Shown here: piece by piece, positions 26,503-35,119 of the stretch
How positions within the stretch are numbered: position 1 is the stretch's first letter
How the letters are laid out: every line of letters begins with the position of its first letter
Assembly: GCF_026410505.1 (NCBI RefSeq)
Contig: NZ_JAPMIU010000009.1
Location: 1-64,000, forward strand
DNA: 64,000 nt
Direction of reading: 5' to 3'
Source: Frateuria hangzhouensis
GTDB lineage: Bacteria; Pseudomonadota; Gammaproteobacteria; Xanthomonadales; Rhodanobacteraceae
Notes under the pieces: model-generated
Told to the model about the DNA's origin: nothing
The model's input: the letters and a program-made list of their open reading frames with translations, nothing else
Database searches by the model: none
Made by a program: the position numbers and the translations under genes

Positions 26503-26544
26503 AAGGCAACGTGCGCCTCGCCGCGGCGAGGCGCACGTTGCCTT
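26503..26544 (-). terminator. 20-bp perfect hairpin, probable epmB terminator
   Basis: AAGGCAACGTGCGCCTCGCC (26503-26522), loop GC, and the exact inverse (26525-26544). On the minus strand it begins 13 bases after the epmB stop and is followed by TTTAT, so it probably ends epmB transcription before fimX. The stem is unusually long and perfect for an ordinary terminator. Confidence 0.65.
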
Positions 26545-26556
26545 GGCCGGCTGGCG

Positions 26557-27567
26557 CTACAGCGGACGCTTGGAGCCGTCCCCGGCCACTTCACGTACCA
26601 GTCGCGGCACCAGGTAACCAGGCAGGCGACCGCGCACGGCCTCGACCAGCGCCAGCGCGCGCGCGTCGTCCACCTCGAAGTGGGCCGCGCCCTGCACGCG
26701 GTCGAGCTGATGCAGGTAGTACGGCAACACGCCGGCGCTGAACAGGCGCTCGGAGAGCGCCGCCAGCGTGCCGGCATCGTCGTTGATCCCGCGCAGCAGC
26801 ACCGACTGGTTGAGCAGGGTGGCGCCGGCCTGGCGCAGGGTGGCGCAGGCGGCATCCACGTGCTCGTCGAACTCGTTGGCGTGGTTCGCATGCAGCACGA
26901 TCACCTTCTGCAGCGGCAGTGCGTCCAGCCATGCCAGGAACGACGGGTCGATGCGCTCGGGCAGCACCACCGGCAGCCGGGTGTGGATGCGCAGGCGGCT
27001 CACGTGCGGTAATGCGGCCAGGCCACGCGTGAGTTCCTCCAGCTTCGGGGTCGCCAGCGCCAGCGGATCGCCGCCGGAGAGAATCAGCTCGCTGATCGTC
27101 GGGTCGTCCCGCAGGTGGGCCAGCGCCTGCCGCCATTGGCCGGCCGCGGCGATCTCCTCGCCATAGGGGAAATGCCGGCGGAAGCAGTAGCGGCAGTTGA
27201 CCGCGCAACTGCCACTGGCGATCAGCAGTGCGCGGCCGTGGTACTTGTGCAGCACGCCCTGCGCCTCGCGCGCGGCCAGGTCGCCGACGGCGTCCGCGAC
27301 GAACCCCGGCACCTGGTCCAGCTCGGCCAGCTGCGGCAGCACCTGCAGCAGCAGCGGGTCGCGGGGATCGCCCGGGCGCATGCGCGCGACGAAGCCGCGC
27401 GGCACCCGCAGCGCGAAGCCGGCGTCGCCCGGCGGCAGCCGGTCGGCCAGGTGACCGAGCCCGACGCAATGCAGCAGTTCGTTCACGTCGGTGATGGCAT
27501 CGCGCCACAGTTCGCGCCAGTCGGGCGTGGTCGGCGATAGGCGCCCAACGGGGCTTGCGGTTATCAT
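26557..27567 (-). CDS. epmB: EF-P beta-lysine pathway lysine 2,3-aminomutase EpmB
   Basis: Radical-SAM enzyme that converts (S)-alpha-lysine to (R)-beta-lysine for modification of EF-P. The 336-residue protein has the radical-SAM cluster motif CAVNCRYCFRRHFPYGEE near 120, SGGDPLAL near 165, and a PLP-binding lysine expected in the C-terminal region. It is divergent from efp with 87 bases between the starts, a shared control region that fits their common pathway. epmA (the ligase) is not in the window. Confidence 0.93.
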   Translation of the reverse strand: MITASPVGRLSPTTPDWRELWRDAITDVNELLHCVGLGHLADRLPPGDAGFALRVPRGFVARMRPGDPRDPLLLQVLPQLAELDQVPGFVADAVGDLAAREAQGVLHKYHGRALLIASGSCAVNCRYCFRRHFPYGEEIAAAGQWRQALAHLRDDPTISELILSGGDPLALATPKLEELTRGLAALPHVSRLRIHTRLPVVLPERIDPSFLAWLDALPLQKVIVLHANHANEFDEHVDAACATLRQAGATLLNQSVLLRGINDDAGTLAALSERLFSAGVLPYYLHQLDRVQGAAHFEVDDARALALVEAVRGRLPGYLVPRLVREVAGDGSKRPL

Positions 27568-27654
27568 GGTCGGCCTTGAGGCGGGCTTCGGGCCCGTACA
27601 AACCCCATTTTAGCCGCCGCGGGGCGGTATTCATCTCTCTGGAGCAGAAAGCGC

Positions 27655-28224
27655 ATGGCAACCGCCGGTCTCAACGACGTCAAGAAGGGCATGAAGATCC
27701 TTCACAACAATGATCCGTGGGTCATCACCGATGCCGACTTCGTCAAGCCGGGCAAGGGCCAGGCGTTCACCCGCATCTTCATCCGCAACCTGAAGACCGG
27801 CCGCACCACCGAGCAGACGATGAAGTCGTCCGATTCCTTCGAGGTCGCCGACGTCAACGACACCGACATGCAGTACCTGTACTCCGACGGCGAGTTCTGG
27901 CACTTCATGCAGCAGGAGACCTTCGAGCAGCACCAGGCCAGCAAGGCCGGCGTCGGCGATGCGGCCAAGTGGCTCAAGGGCGAGGAAGAGTGCGTGGTGA
28001 CGCTGTTCAACGGCGAGATCATCACCGTGCAGCCACCGAACTTCGTCGAGCTGAAGATCACCGAAACCGACCCGGGCGTCCGTGGCGACACCTCCGGCGG
28101 CGGCGGCAAGCCGGCGACGCTGGAAACCGGCGCGGTGGTGCGCGTGCCGCTGTTCGTGGGCACCGACGAGGTGATCAAGGTCGACACCCGTACCGGCGAA
28201 TACGTCAGCCGCGTCGGCAAGTAA
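27655..28224 (+). CDS. efp: Elongation factor P
   Basis: Rescues ribosomes stalled at polyproline. The 189-residue EF-P has three beta-barrel domains. The modified lysine should be in the loop [16 protein letters not shown] near residue 34 (the PGKG lysine), matching EpmB-type beta-lysylated EF-Ps. The C-terminal [25 protein letters not shown] signature is intact. A CTGGAG ribosome site is near the start. A strong terminator follows. Confidence 0.97.
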   Translation: MATAGLNDVKKGMKILHNNDPWVITDADFVKPGKGQAFTRIFIRNLKTGRTTEQTMKSSDSFEVADVNDTDMQYLYSDGEFWHFMQQETFEQHQASKAGVGDAAKWLKGEEECVVTLFNGEIITVQPPNFVELKITETDPGVRGDTSGGGGKPATLETGAVVRVPLFVGTDEVIKVDTRTGEYVSRVGK

Positions 28225-28246
28225 GCAGCCGGCGGCAGCAAACCGG

Positions 28247-28278
28247 ACGGCACGGCAGCGCAGGCGCCGTGCCGTTTT
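28247..28278 (+). terminator. Terminator after efp
   Basis: ACGGCACGGC (28247-28256), a 9-base loop, GCCGTGCCGT (28266-28275) and TTTT. Perfect 10-bp stem, 23 bases after the efp stop. Confidence 0.85.
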
Positions 28279-28304
28279 CGTTCCATCCGTCACGCGAGAC
28301 CGCA

Positions 28305-29636
28305 ATGAGTCCAGCCGCCATCGAGATCGACCTACTCATCGAAGCCCGCTGGGTGGTTCCCGTCGAACCGCACGCCGTGGTGCTCGACAACCACGCGGTG
28401 GCGATCGACGGCGGCCGGATCGAGGCGGTGCTGCCGATCGCCGAGGCGCGCGCCGCCTACGCGCCGCGCGAGCGGGTGGAGCTTGGCGAGCACGCGCTGA
28501 TCCCCGGCCTGGTCAACAGCCACACGCACAACCCGATGACGTTGCTGCGCGGCCTGGCCGACGACCTGCCGCTGATGACCTGGCTGCAGCAGCACATCTG
28601 GCCGGCCGAGGCCAAGGTGATCGGGCCGGAGTTCGTGCGCGACGGCGTCGAGCTGGCGGTGGCCGAGATGCTCCGCGGCGGCACCACCTGCGCCAACGAA
28701 AACTACTTCTTCCCCGACGTGATCGGCGCGACCTACCGGCGGCTGGGTTTTCGCGCCGTGGTCGGCCTGCCGGTGATCGAGTTTCCCACCGCCTGGGCCA
28801 AGAGCCAGGACGAATATTTCGAGCGCGCCGGCGAGGTGCACGACAGCTTCCGCGGCGATGGCCTGGTCGGCACCGCGTTCGCACCGCACGCGCCCTACAC
28901 GGTGTCCGATGACAGCTTCGAGCGCATCCGCGTGCTGGCCGACCAGCTGGACATCCCGGTCCACCTGCACCTGCACGAAACGGCGACCGAGGTGGAGGAA
29001 GAGAAGAAGAAGTCCGGCCTGCGCCCGTTCCAGCGCCTGCAGAAGCTGGGTCTGGTCAACGACCGCCTGATCGCCGTGCACATGACCCAGGTCACCGAGG
29101 GCGAGATCGCCGCCTGCGCCGAGGCCGGCGTGTCGGTGGTGCATTGCCCCGAGTCCAACCTCAAGCTCGCCTCCGGTTTCTGCCCGGCGGAGAAACTGCG
29201 CCGTGCCGGCGTCAATCTGGCACTGGGAACGGACGGTTGCGCCTCCAACAACGACCTGGACATGGTCAGCGAGATCCGCACGGCGGCGATCCTGGCCAAG
29301 GCGGTCGCCGGCGACGCGGCCGCGTTCGATGCCGCCTATGCGCTGCGCGCAGCCACGCTCAACGGCGCCCGGGCGATCGGCCTGGAGGATCGCATCGGTT
29401 CGATCGAGCCGGGCAAGCAGGCCGACCTCGCGGCCGTGCGGCTGACCGACATCGAGACGCAGCCGCTGTTCCATATCGCCTCGCAGCTGGCCTACGCGGC
29501 CGGGCGGCACCAGGTCACCGACGTGTGGATCGCCGGCCGCCGCAAATTGGCCGCGCGCGAACTGATCGGCCTGGATCCGACCGAGGTTCTGGCCAAGGCG
29601 CACGCCTGGCGCGAGCGCATCGCGGCGTTCTCCTAG
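28305..29636 (+). CDS. mtaD: TRZ/ATZ-family amidohydrolase, probable 5-methylthioadenosine/S-adenosylhomocysteine deaminase
   Basis: A 443-residue metal-dependent amidohydrolase. Metal ligands are visible in GLVNSHTHNPMTLLRG (His-x-His near 70), LHLHETATEVEEE (His near 222, Glu near 225), LIAVHMTQV (His near 251) and LGTDGCASNNDLDM (Asp near 306). The subfamily removes the 6-amino group of MTA or SAH. In Xanthomonas relatives it stands before ubiG and gph, as here, which suggests a link to SAH produced by UbiG. The ATG at 28305 follows the efp terminator by 26 bases. Specificity is inferred from the family, not proven. Confidence 0.87.
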   Translation: MSPAAIEIDLLIEARWVVPVEPHAVVLDNHAVAIDGGRIEAVLPIAEARAAYAPRERVELGEHALIPGLVNSHTHNPMTLLRGLADDLPLMTWLQQHIWPAEAKVIGPEFVRDGVELAVAEMLRGGTTCANENYFFPDVIGATYRRLGFRAVVGLPVIEFPTAWAKSQDEYFERAGEVHDSFRGDGLVGTAFAPHAPYTVSDDSFERIRVLADQLDIPVHLHLHETATEVEEEKKKSGLRPFQRLQKLGLVNDRLIAVHMTQVTEGEIAACAEAGVSVVHCPESNLKLASGFCPAEKLRRAGVNLALGTDGCASNNDLDMVSEIRTAAILAKAVAGDAAAFDAAYALRAATLNGARAIGLEDRIGSIEPGKQADLAAVRLTDIETQPLFHIASQLAYAAGRHQVTDVWIAGRRKLAARELIGLDPTEVLAKAHAWRERIAAFS

Positions 29637-29647
29637 GAAAGCCGCCC

Positions 29648-29902
29648 ATGAAGCTCTATCTCGTCATGGTGATGCGCCGCCCGCAGTTCGACGCGGCGGT
29701 GGTGCCGGCGCACCAACGGTTCCTCGACGAGCTTCGTGCGGAGGGCCGCGTCGAACGTTACGGCCCGTTCGCCGACAGGACCGGCGGGGCCTATCTGTTG
29801 CAAGCGGCGGACCTGGCCGAAGCACGAACCATCGCCCACCGCGATCCGACGCACGTCAGCGGCGGTTGGGACGTGGCGGTGTACGAATGGCAGGCGCACT
29901 AA
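29648..29902 (+). CDS. YciI-like protein
   Basis: An 84-residue ferredoxin-fold protein of the YciI family. It shows the conserved His in PAHQRFLDELRAEG near 22 and the Asp/His pair in AHRDPTHVSGG near 65, with GPFADRTGGAYLL between. YciI-like proteins are proposed small hydrolases or dehalogenase-like enzymes; no reaction can be assigned. It starts 11 bases after the amidohydrolase stop and is probably in its operon. Confidence 0.82.
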   Translation: MKLYLVMVMRRPQFDAAVVPAHQRFLDELRAEGRVERYGPFADRTGGAYLLQAADLAEARTIAHRDPTHVSGGWDVAVYEWQAH

Positions 29903-29918
29903 CCATCCGCCATCCCTT

Positions 29919-29960
29919 GTAGGAGTGCCCAAGAGCATCGCCCACGAGTGGGCTCCTACG
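29919..29960. repeat. REP-like inverted repeat, family B, short form
   Basis: GTAGGAGTGCCCAAGAGCATCGCCCACGAGTGGGCTCCTAC-type element (ends and core given), placed between the yciI-like gene and ubiG. The loop is shorter than in the other family B copies. Confidence 0.6.
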
Positions 29961-29987
29961 AAAAGCCTTGTTGCTAAGGACCGTGTC

Positions 29988-30698
29988 ATGACCGAAACCA
30001 CCGCCAACGTCAGCCCCGACGAAATCGCCCGCTTCGACAAGCTGGCCGCCCGCTGGTGGGATCCGGACGGCGAATCGCGCCCGCTGCATGACCTCAACCC
30101 CGTGCGTGCCGCCTACGTGGCCGCCCGCGTGGATCTTCGCAACGCGAAGGTGGCCGACGTCGGCTGCGGCGGCGGACTGCTCAGCGAGGCGCTGGCGCGC
30201 GACGGTGCCCAGGTGACCGGCATCGACCTGGGCGAGAAGGTCATCGAGGTCGCCAGGCTGCACCTGTTCGAGTCGGAGCTGAAGGTCGACTACCGCGTGC
30301 AGTCATCGGCCGCGCTGGCCGCCGCCGAGCCTGCCAGCTTCGACGCGGCGTGCTGCATGGAATTGATCGAGCACGTGCCCGATCCGGCAGCGCTGGTGAA
30401 CGACCTGGCTGCACTGCTCAAGCCCGGGGCGCGGCTGTTCATGTCCACCCTCAACCGCACGCCGGCTGCGTTCGGCGCGGCCATCCTCGGCGCCGAATAC
30501 GTGATGCGCCTGCTGCCGCGCGGCACGCACCACTACGCACAATTCCTCAAGCCTTCCGAGCTCGGCCGCCTGCTGCGCCACGCGGGGCTGGAGCTGGAGG
30601 ACGTGTCGGGCCTGGCCTACAACCCGCTGTCCCGCAAGGCATCGTTGAGCCGCGTTACCGCGATCAACTATCTGTTGTGCGCGCGCAAGCCGGCATGA
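29988..30698 (+). CDS. ubiG: Ubiquinone biosynthesis O-methyltransferase UbiG
   Basis: Carries out both O-methylations of ubiquinone synthesis using SAM. The 236-residue protein has the UbiG start DEIARFDKLAARWWDPDGES with PLHDLNPVR, the SAM site VADVGCGGGLLSEALA near 60, and the later motif CMELIEHVPDP. The YNPL region (SGLAYNPLSRKASL) near the C-terminus is typical. The stop overlaps the gph start (ATGA). Confidence 0.95.
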   Translation: MTETTANVSPDEIARFDKLAARWWDPDGESRPLHDLNPVRAAYVAARVDLRNAKVADVGCGGGLLSEALARDGAQVTGIDLGEKVIEVARLHLFESELKVDYRVQSSAALAAAEPASFDAACCMELIEHVPDPAALVNDLAALLKPGARLFMSTLNRTPAAFGAAILGAEYVMRLLPRGTHHYAQFLKPSELGRLLRHAGLELEDVSGLAYNPLSRKASLSRVTAINYLLCARKPA

Positions 30699-31375
30699 GG
30701 CCGCTGCCGTCCCCGATCGAGGGCGTGCTGTTCGACCTCGACGGCACCCTGCTCGACAGCGCTCCGGATCTCTATGTGGCGCTCCGGCGCCAGTGCGAGG
30801 AAGAGGGCGCGCCCGTGCCGCCATATGCCCCCGTGCGCGAAGTCGTCTCGCGTGGTGCGCGCGCGGTGCTGCGCTGCGCGTTCGGGTCGCTCGGCGAAGT
30901 GGCGGTGGAAGCGCGAGTCGAGCGCTATCTGGCGTTGTACGGCGATGTGATGGGAGAGGCCACGCGTCCGTTCGACGGCATCGAGGCCATGCTCGGCCAG
31001 CTCGAGGCCGCCGGCGTGCGCTGGGGCATCGTCACCAACAAGGCCGGCTTCCTGACCGACGAACTGCTGCGGCGGATCGGTTGGGCCGGTCGCGCGGCGG
31101 CGGTGGTCAGTGGCGACACGCTGCCGGTGAAGAAGCCCGACCCGGCCCCGGTACGCCTGGCCTGCGAACACGCCGGCATCGACCCGGCGCGCAGCCTGTT
31201 CGTCGGCGACGACCGCCGCGACGTCATGGCGGGTGCCGCGGCCGGGCTCTACACCGTCGCGGTGGCTTGGGGTTACCTGGATGGCGGCGACCCACGCGAG
31301 TGGGACGCCGATGCCGTACTGGAGACGCCCGTGCAGTTCGCCCAATGGCTGCGCAACGGCCAGGCGGTGGCGTGA
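30695..31375 (+). CDS. gph: Phosphoglycolate phosphatase, HAD family
   Basis: Dephosphorylates 2-phosphoglycolate formed during repair of 3'-phosphoglycolate DNA ends. The 226-residue HAD phosphatase has motif I FDLDGTLLDSAPDL (Asp nucleophile near 15), motif II WGIVTNKAG near 115, motif III lysine in PVKKPDP, and motif IV FVGDDRRDVMAGAAAG. It overlaps ubiG by 4 bases and the next gene by 1 base, so the three are translated together. The ubiG-gph order is standard in gammaproteobacteria. The protein could act on other small phosphoesters. Confidence 0.9.
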   Translation: MRPLPSPIEGVLFDLDGTLLDSAPDLYVALRRQCEEEGAPVPPYAPVREVVSRGARAVLRCAFGSLGEVAVEARVERYLALYGDVMGEATRPFDGIEAMLGQLEAAGVRWGIVTNKAGFLTDELLRRIGWAGRAAAVVSGDTLPVKKPDPAPVRLACEHAGIDPARSLFVGDDRRDVMAGAAAGLYTVAVAWGYLDGGDPREWDADAVLETPVQFAQWLRNGQAVA

Positions 31376-32223
31376 TGGACGCCGGCGGCAACGCACTGCA
31401 GAGCTACGTCGACAAGTGGCTGGCGCTGCAACCGGCGCAACGCATCGCGCTCGCCTTCGTCGAGCCGGCGCGCTGGCCCGGGCATATCGCGCTGGCGGCG
31501 CTCGAGCAGGAGATCGTGGGCGCCGCCTACGGCATCCGCGAGCCGCAGGTGGCCGCCACCAAGCTCAACTGGTGGGCCGAGGAGCTGGCCGGTGCAGGAC
31601 AGGGCGGCGGGCGCCATCCGCTGACCCAGGTGCTGTTCGACGACGACCGCGCCAGCCGTATCGACAGCGAGCGCTGGCTGGCGCCGGTGCTGGCGGCGAT
31701 GGCGCAGCTGGAGGAGGGCACCGCGGCCGATTTCACGGCACAGCTCGACGCCGCCGCGCAACTTCATGGCGCACTGGCCGCACTGGAAACCGCCTGGTGG
31801 TTCGACGAATCGGCCGCGCCCGATCGGGCCGCCCGGCTCGCCGCGCTCACCCACCTGCTGCACGCGCTGCGCCGGCTGGACGATGATGCCGAACGCGACC
31901 GCCTGCCGTTGACGATGGCCGCGCTCGCGCGCCACGGCTTGAGCAGGGACCAGTTGCGGCGCCCGGGTCCGGCGCGCAACGCGGCCGTGCGCGACCAGTT
32001 GGGCGAGATCACCTCGGCCTGGCGCGCGGCGGCGCGACTGCCCGGGCCGCTCAGCGTGTTCCGTGCCGTGGAAGCGCGCGAGGCGGGGCGCCTCGCCCTG
32101 CGCGCCGCCGCCGCCGCCGAACCGCTGGAAACCCTGCAGCGCGCCCGCCAGTCCGGCGGCCTGGCAACCACCCTGGCCGCCTGGCAGGCGGCGCGCCGCT
32201 GGCGGCGCGCGAGCGGCGCCTGA
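31375..32223 (+). CDS. Squalene/phytoene-synthase-like protein
   Basis: A 282-residue, alpha-helical, Ala-rich protein. The segment AAYGIREPQVAATKLNWWAEELAG near 55-78 resembles the start of phytoene/squalene synthase-like proteins, and LRRLDDDAERDRLPLTM near 165 follows a similar pattern. The canonical DxxxD metal motifs of active trans-prenyl synthases are weak or absent, so it may be a non-catalytic relative, as is NDUFAF6 in mitochondria. The one-base overlap with gph (TGATG) ties it to the ubiG operon. No carotenoid or hopanoid genes are near. Confidence 0.72.
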   Translation: MDAGGNALQSYVDKWLALQPAQRIALAFVEPARWPGHIALAALEQEIVGAAYGIREPQVAATKLNWWAEELAGAGQGGGRHPLTQVLFDDDRASRIDSERWLAPVLAAMAQLEEGTAADFTAQLDAAAQLHGALAALETAWWFDESAAPDRAARLAALTHLLHALRRLDDDAERDRLPLTMAALARHGLSRDQLRRPGPARNAAVRDQLGEITSAWRAAARLPGPLSVFRAVEAREAGRLALRAAAAAEPLETLQRARQSGGLATTLAAWQAARRWRRASGA

Positions 32224-32347
32224 GCCCGCGTCGGCGCGCAGTTGCCGTCACTCGACACAGTGTTTCCGCAGCGTACCTGTTGCCACCGCGTCCAGTGCCC
32301 CAAAATAGAAAGCCGCACGGCGCTACCGCCTGCCGCAAGGACATTCC

Positions 32348-33295
32348 ATGCACAGCCACGAAAACACCGCCCGCCTGCTGCCCGACGTCGCCGTCCAGGC
32401 ACAGCCGCACCTGGCCGGGGCGCTGGACTGGGTGGGCATGGACGGCATCGAGGTGCCGGTGCGCTTCGATGCGGGCGACGGCAATCTGGAGCGCGCCAGC
32501 GCGCAGGTCGGCGCGTTCGTCAACCTGACCCGGCCGGACAAGCGCGGCATCCACATGTCGCGCCTGTACCTGCTGGTGGACCAGTACCTGAGCGCCCGGC
32601 CGCTGGATGCGGCGATGATCGAATCGCTGCTGCGCGCCTTCCTCGATTCGCACAAGGATCTGTCCGACCACGCGCGAATCAGCATCCGCTTCGACCACCT
32701 GGTCCGCCGGTCCGCGCTGCGCAGCGGCAACAGCGGCTGGCGCGCCTATCCCGTGTCGATCGAGGCGAGCCTGGGCGCGAACGGCTTCCAGCTGGAACTG
32801 GGTACCGAGGTGGTCTATTCCTCCACCTGCCCGGCATCGGCGGCGCTGTCGCGCCAGTTGATCCAGGAACAGTTCGCGCGCGACTTCGACGCGTCGGGTC
32901 CGGTCGACCACGCCGCCGTGCTGGCCTGGCTGGGCAGCGAGCAGGGCATCGTCGCCACGCCGCACGCGCAGCGCAGCGTGGCGCGGCTGCTGGTGCGCCT
33001 GGCCGAAGGCGAGGGCTTCAATCTGATTGCGACGCTGGATCGCGTCGAGCAGGCGCTGGGCACACCGGTGCAGACGGCGGTCAAGCGCGAGGACGAGCAG
33101 GCCTTCGCGCAGGCCAATGGCGGCAACCTGATGTTCTGCGAGGACGCGGCGCGACGCATCCAGAAGGCACTGGACGCCGATCCGCGCATCGCCGATTTCC
33201 ATGTGCGCCTGGAGCACCAGGAAAGCCTGCACCCGCACGACGCCGTGGCCTACGCCAGCAAGGGCGTGCCCGGCGGCTACGGTTCCGCCAGGTAA
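32348..33295 (+). CDS. folE2: GTP cyclohydrolase FolE2 (type IB)
   Basis: Makes dihydroneopterin triphosphate, the first step of folate synthesis. The 315-residue protein has the type IB landmarks: LPDVAVQAQPHLAGALDWVGM at the start, VNLTRPDKRGIHMSRLY near 60, the catalytic Cys in VYSSTCPASAALS near 150, and GNLMFCEDAARR near 260. FolE2 does not need zinc and is often induced on zinc starvation. No convincing Zur box is seen in the 124-base upstream gap. It stands alone, followed by a family A repeat. Confidence 0.94.
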   Translation: MHSHENTARLLPDVAVQAQPHLAGALDWVGMDGIEVPVRFDAGDGNLERASAQVGAFVNLTRPDKRGIHMSRLYLLVDQYLSARPLDAAMIESLLRAFLDSHKDLSDHARISIRFDHLVRRSALRSGNSGWRAYPVSIEASLGANGFQLELGTEVVYSSTCPASAALSRQLIQEQFARDFDASGPVDHAAVLAWLGSEQGIVATPHAQRSVARLLVRLAEGEGFNLIATLDRVEQALGTPVQTAVKREDEQAFAQANGGNLMFCEDAARRIQKALDADPRIADFHVRLEHQESLHPHDAVAYASKGVPGGYGSAR

Positions 33296-33313
33296 GTTCC
33301 GCGGCTGCCGCGC

Positions 33314-33379
33314 CGTAGGGTAGGCTTCAGCCCACCATCCCCGATGCCGGCGCGAGATGGTGGGCTGAAGCCCACCCTA
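33314..33379. repeat. REP-like inverted repeat, family A
   Basis: GTAGGGTAGGCTTCAGCCCACC and GGTGGGCTGAAGCCCACCCT with an 18-base spacer, between the converging folE2 and yidD genes. Confidence 0.75.
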
Positions 33380-33416
33380 CGGGATGCGCGGCGACACGGG
33401 TATTCGGTGCGGGAGA

Positions 33417-33668
33417 TCAATGCTCCCCGTGGGAGCGGCAGCGGGTGAAATGGAAATGCTCCGGTACCGGGTCCATCCCGCCGGTGCACAAGGGCTGGCA
33501 GCGCAGGATGCGCCACAGCGCCAGCGCACTGCCGCGCAGCGGGCCGAAGCGCAGAATCGCAATCCGTGCATAATCGGAACAGCTGGGGTGGAAGCGGCAA
33601 CGCGGTCCCAGCAGGGGGCTCAACACGCGTTTGTACAAGCCAAGCAGGAGGAGCAGGAATCGGGTCAC
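33417..33668 (-). CDS. yidD: Membrane protein insertion efficiency factor YidD
   Basis: An 83-residue protein with an amphipathic N-terminal helix ([18 protein letters not shown]) and the family's cysteine pattern [29 protein letters not shown]. It helps YidC-dependent insertion. It starts at a GTG (33668). In most bacteria it overlaps rnpA in the rpmH-rnpA-yidD-yidC cluster; here it is isolated and transcribed away from dksA. Confidence 0.93.
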   Translation of the reverse strand: MTRFLLLLLGLYKRVLSPLLGPRCRFHPSCSDYARIAILRFGPLRGSALALWRILRCQPLCTGGMDPVPEHFHFTRCRSHGEH

Positions 33669-33729
33669 TTTCGTTCACGCAGCCCAAACGGCTCGCGGCA
33701 TGTAGTGCTCCAAGTATTCCAGATGCCTG

Positions 33730-33758
33730 TTGCTGGTGTAAGGCGCATGGGCTATAAC
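33730..33758 (+). promoter_or_regulatory. Sigma-70-type promoter of dksA
   Basis: TTGCTG (33730-33735), 17 bases, TATAAC (33753-33758), 33 bases before the dksA ATG. GAAGGGA just before the ATG is the ribosome site. Confidence 0.75.
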
Positions 33759-33791
33759 ACCCGGCCGCCACGGCCAAAACGGTGAAGGGAA

Positions 33792-35093
33792 ATGGCGAAA
33801 ACGACTCGTAGTTCGACCGCCGCCAAGGCGCAGAAAGGGAAGACTGCCGCCCCGGCGAAACAGGCCAAGACTGCCAAGCCCAAGGTCGCCGCAACCAGCG
33901 CCCGGGCCAGCAAGAGCAGCGCCGCCAGGAAGCCTGCGGCCAGCAAGCCGGCCGCGGCGAAGAAGCCCGTGGCACGCAAGCCGGTCGCCGGCAAGGCCGC
34001 CGCCAAGTCGGCGGGAAAATCCGCAAGCAAGGCCGTGGCAAAGAAGGCTCCGCTCAAGAAGTCGGCTGCGAAGACGCCTGCCAGCAAGACTGCCGCCCGC
34101 AAGCCGGTGCCGGCCGTGAAAAAGGGCACACCCGCCAGCAAGCCCGCTTCCAGGCCGGTGGCGAAAGCCGCCAGGCCCGCAGCCAGATCCGCAGCCAAGG
34201 CAGCGCCGAAAAAGGCCGCTGCGAAAAAGGTGGCACCGAAGAAGGCCGTATCGGCCAAGCCGGCAGCCAAGCCAGCAGCCAAGGCGACCGCGAAGACGGG
34301 CAGCAAGGCCGTCAGCAAGAAGGCCGCCACGCCGAAGGTGCCCTACAAGGTTGTCGACAAAGCCGCGCGCCGCCCATCCGCGGCCGCCGCCCGGCCTGCC
34401 AAGGCCGCCGCGAAGTCCGCCAAGGCACCGGCGCCGGCGAAGCCGGCCGCATCGGTCGTGGCCAAGCAAACATCTCCATCACCCGCCGTTGCGCCCATGA
34501 AGGGCAAAGTGGCCAGTGCCGTCGCAATGGCGTCCCCGCGCGTGGCTACCGCCACCGCACGTCATACTCCACTCAAGAAACAGAAGACCCCGCAGTCCTC
34601 AATGAATAATTCCGCAACGACTCTCGACAATGGCGTGACCCGCGAGGATGGCCGTTACGCCCTGCCTTCCACCATTACCATCGACCTGCCGCCGGGTTAC
34701 CGTCCCTCGAGCAACAACAACGAGGAGTACATGAACCCCAGGCACCTCGCCTACTTCCGCAACAAGTTGCGTGACTGGCGCGATCAGCTGGTGGAGGAAT
34801 CCCGCCAGACGATGGAAAACCTTCGCGACGAGGTGCGCGATGTCGGCGACGAGGCGGAGCGTGCGACCCGCGAGACCGAAAACTCGCTGGAACTGCGCAC
34901 TCGCGATCGCTATCGCAAGCTGATCTCCAAGATCGACAAGGCGCTGCGCCGGATCGAGGAAGGCCGCTACGGCTATTGCGAAGAAACCGACGAGGAAATC
35001 GGCCTGGAACGTCTCGACGCCCGCCCGATCGCCACGCTGTCGCTCGATGCGCAGGAACGCCGCGAGCACCTGCAGAAGCAGATGGGCGACTGA
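33792..35093 (+). CDS. dksA: DksA with a long histone H1-like Lys/Ala/Pro N-terminal extension
   Basis: RNA polymerase secondary-channel factor working with ppGpp. The last 150 residues or so are DksA: NEEYMNPRHLAYFRNKLRDW, the coiled coil, SLELRTRDRYRKLI, and the C-terminal GYCEETDEEIGLERLDARP, ATLSLDAQERREHL. The zinc-finger cysteines are replaced except the first (CEET and LSLDAQ instead of CExC and CxxC), so this is the zinc-independent type. The coiled-coil tip reads DEAERA, where E. coli has DPVDRA, so the second acidic residue is Glu. The first 270 residues are lysine, alanine and proline repeats (KPAAAKKPVARKPVAGKAA and similar), probably disordered and nucleic-acid binding. Single ATG with a good promoter; total 433 residues against 151 in E. 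coli. Confidence 0.93.
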   Translation: MAKTTRSSTAAKAQKGKTAAPAKQAKTAKPKVAATSARASKSSAARKPAASKPAAAKKPVARKPVAGKAAAKSAGKSASKAVAKKAPLKKSAAKTPASKTAARKPVPAVKKGTPASKPASRPVAKAARPAARSAAKAAPKKAAAKKVAPKKAVSAKPAAKPAAKATAKTGSKAVSKKAATPKVPYKVVDKAARRPSAAAARPAKAAAKSAKAPAPAKPAASVVAKQTSPSPAVAPMKGKVASAVAMASPRVATATARHTPLKKQKTPQSSMNNSATTLDNGVTREDGRYALPSTITIDLPPGYRPSSNNNEEYMNPRHLAYFRNKLRDWRDQLVEESRQTMENLRDEVRDVGDEAERATRETENSLELRTRDRYRKLISKIDKALRRIEEGRYGYCEETDEEIGLERLDARPIATLSLDAQERREHLQKQMGD

Positions 35094-35119
35094 GTTTTCC
35101 CGCCCAAGGCGCAGGAAAC

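Noticed and set aside
23736-26891. A 1051-codon open frame on the minus strand across rplS and fimX
   Set aside because: It is out of frame with both fimX and rplS and is composed of Arg/Ala/Gly-rich shadow sequence. The real genes in the region have clear family matches in other frames.
32224-32347. Zur box or zinc-responsive element before folE2
   Set aside because: No AT-rich palindrome of the expected type is present in this gap.
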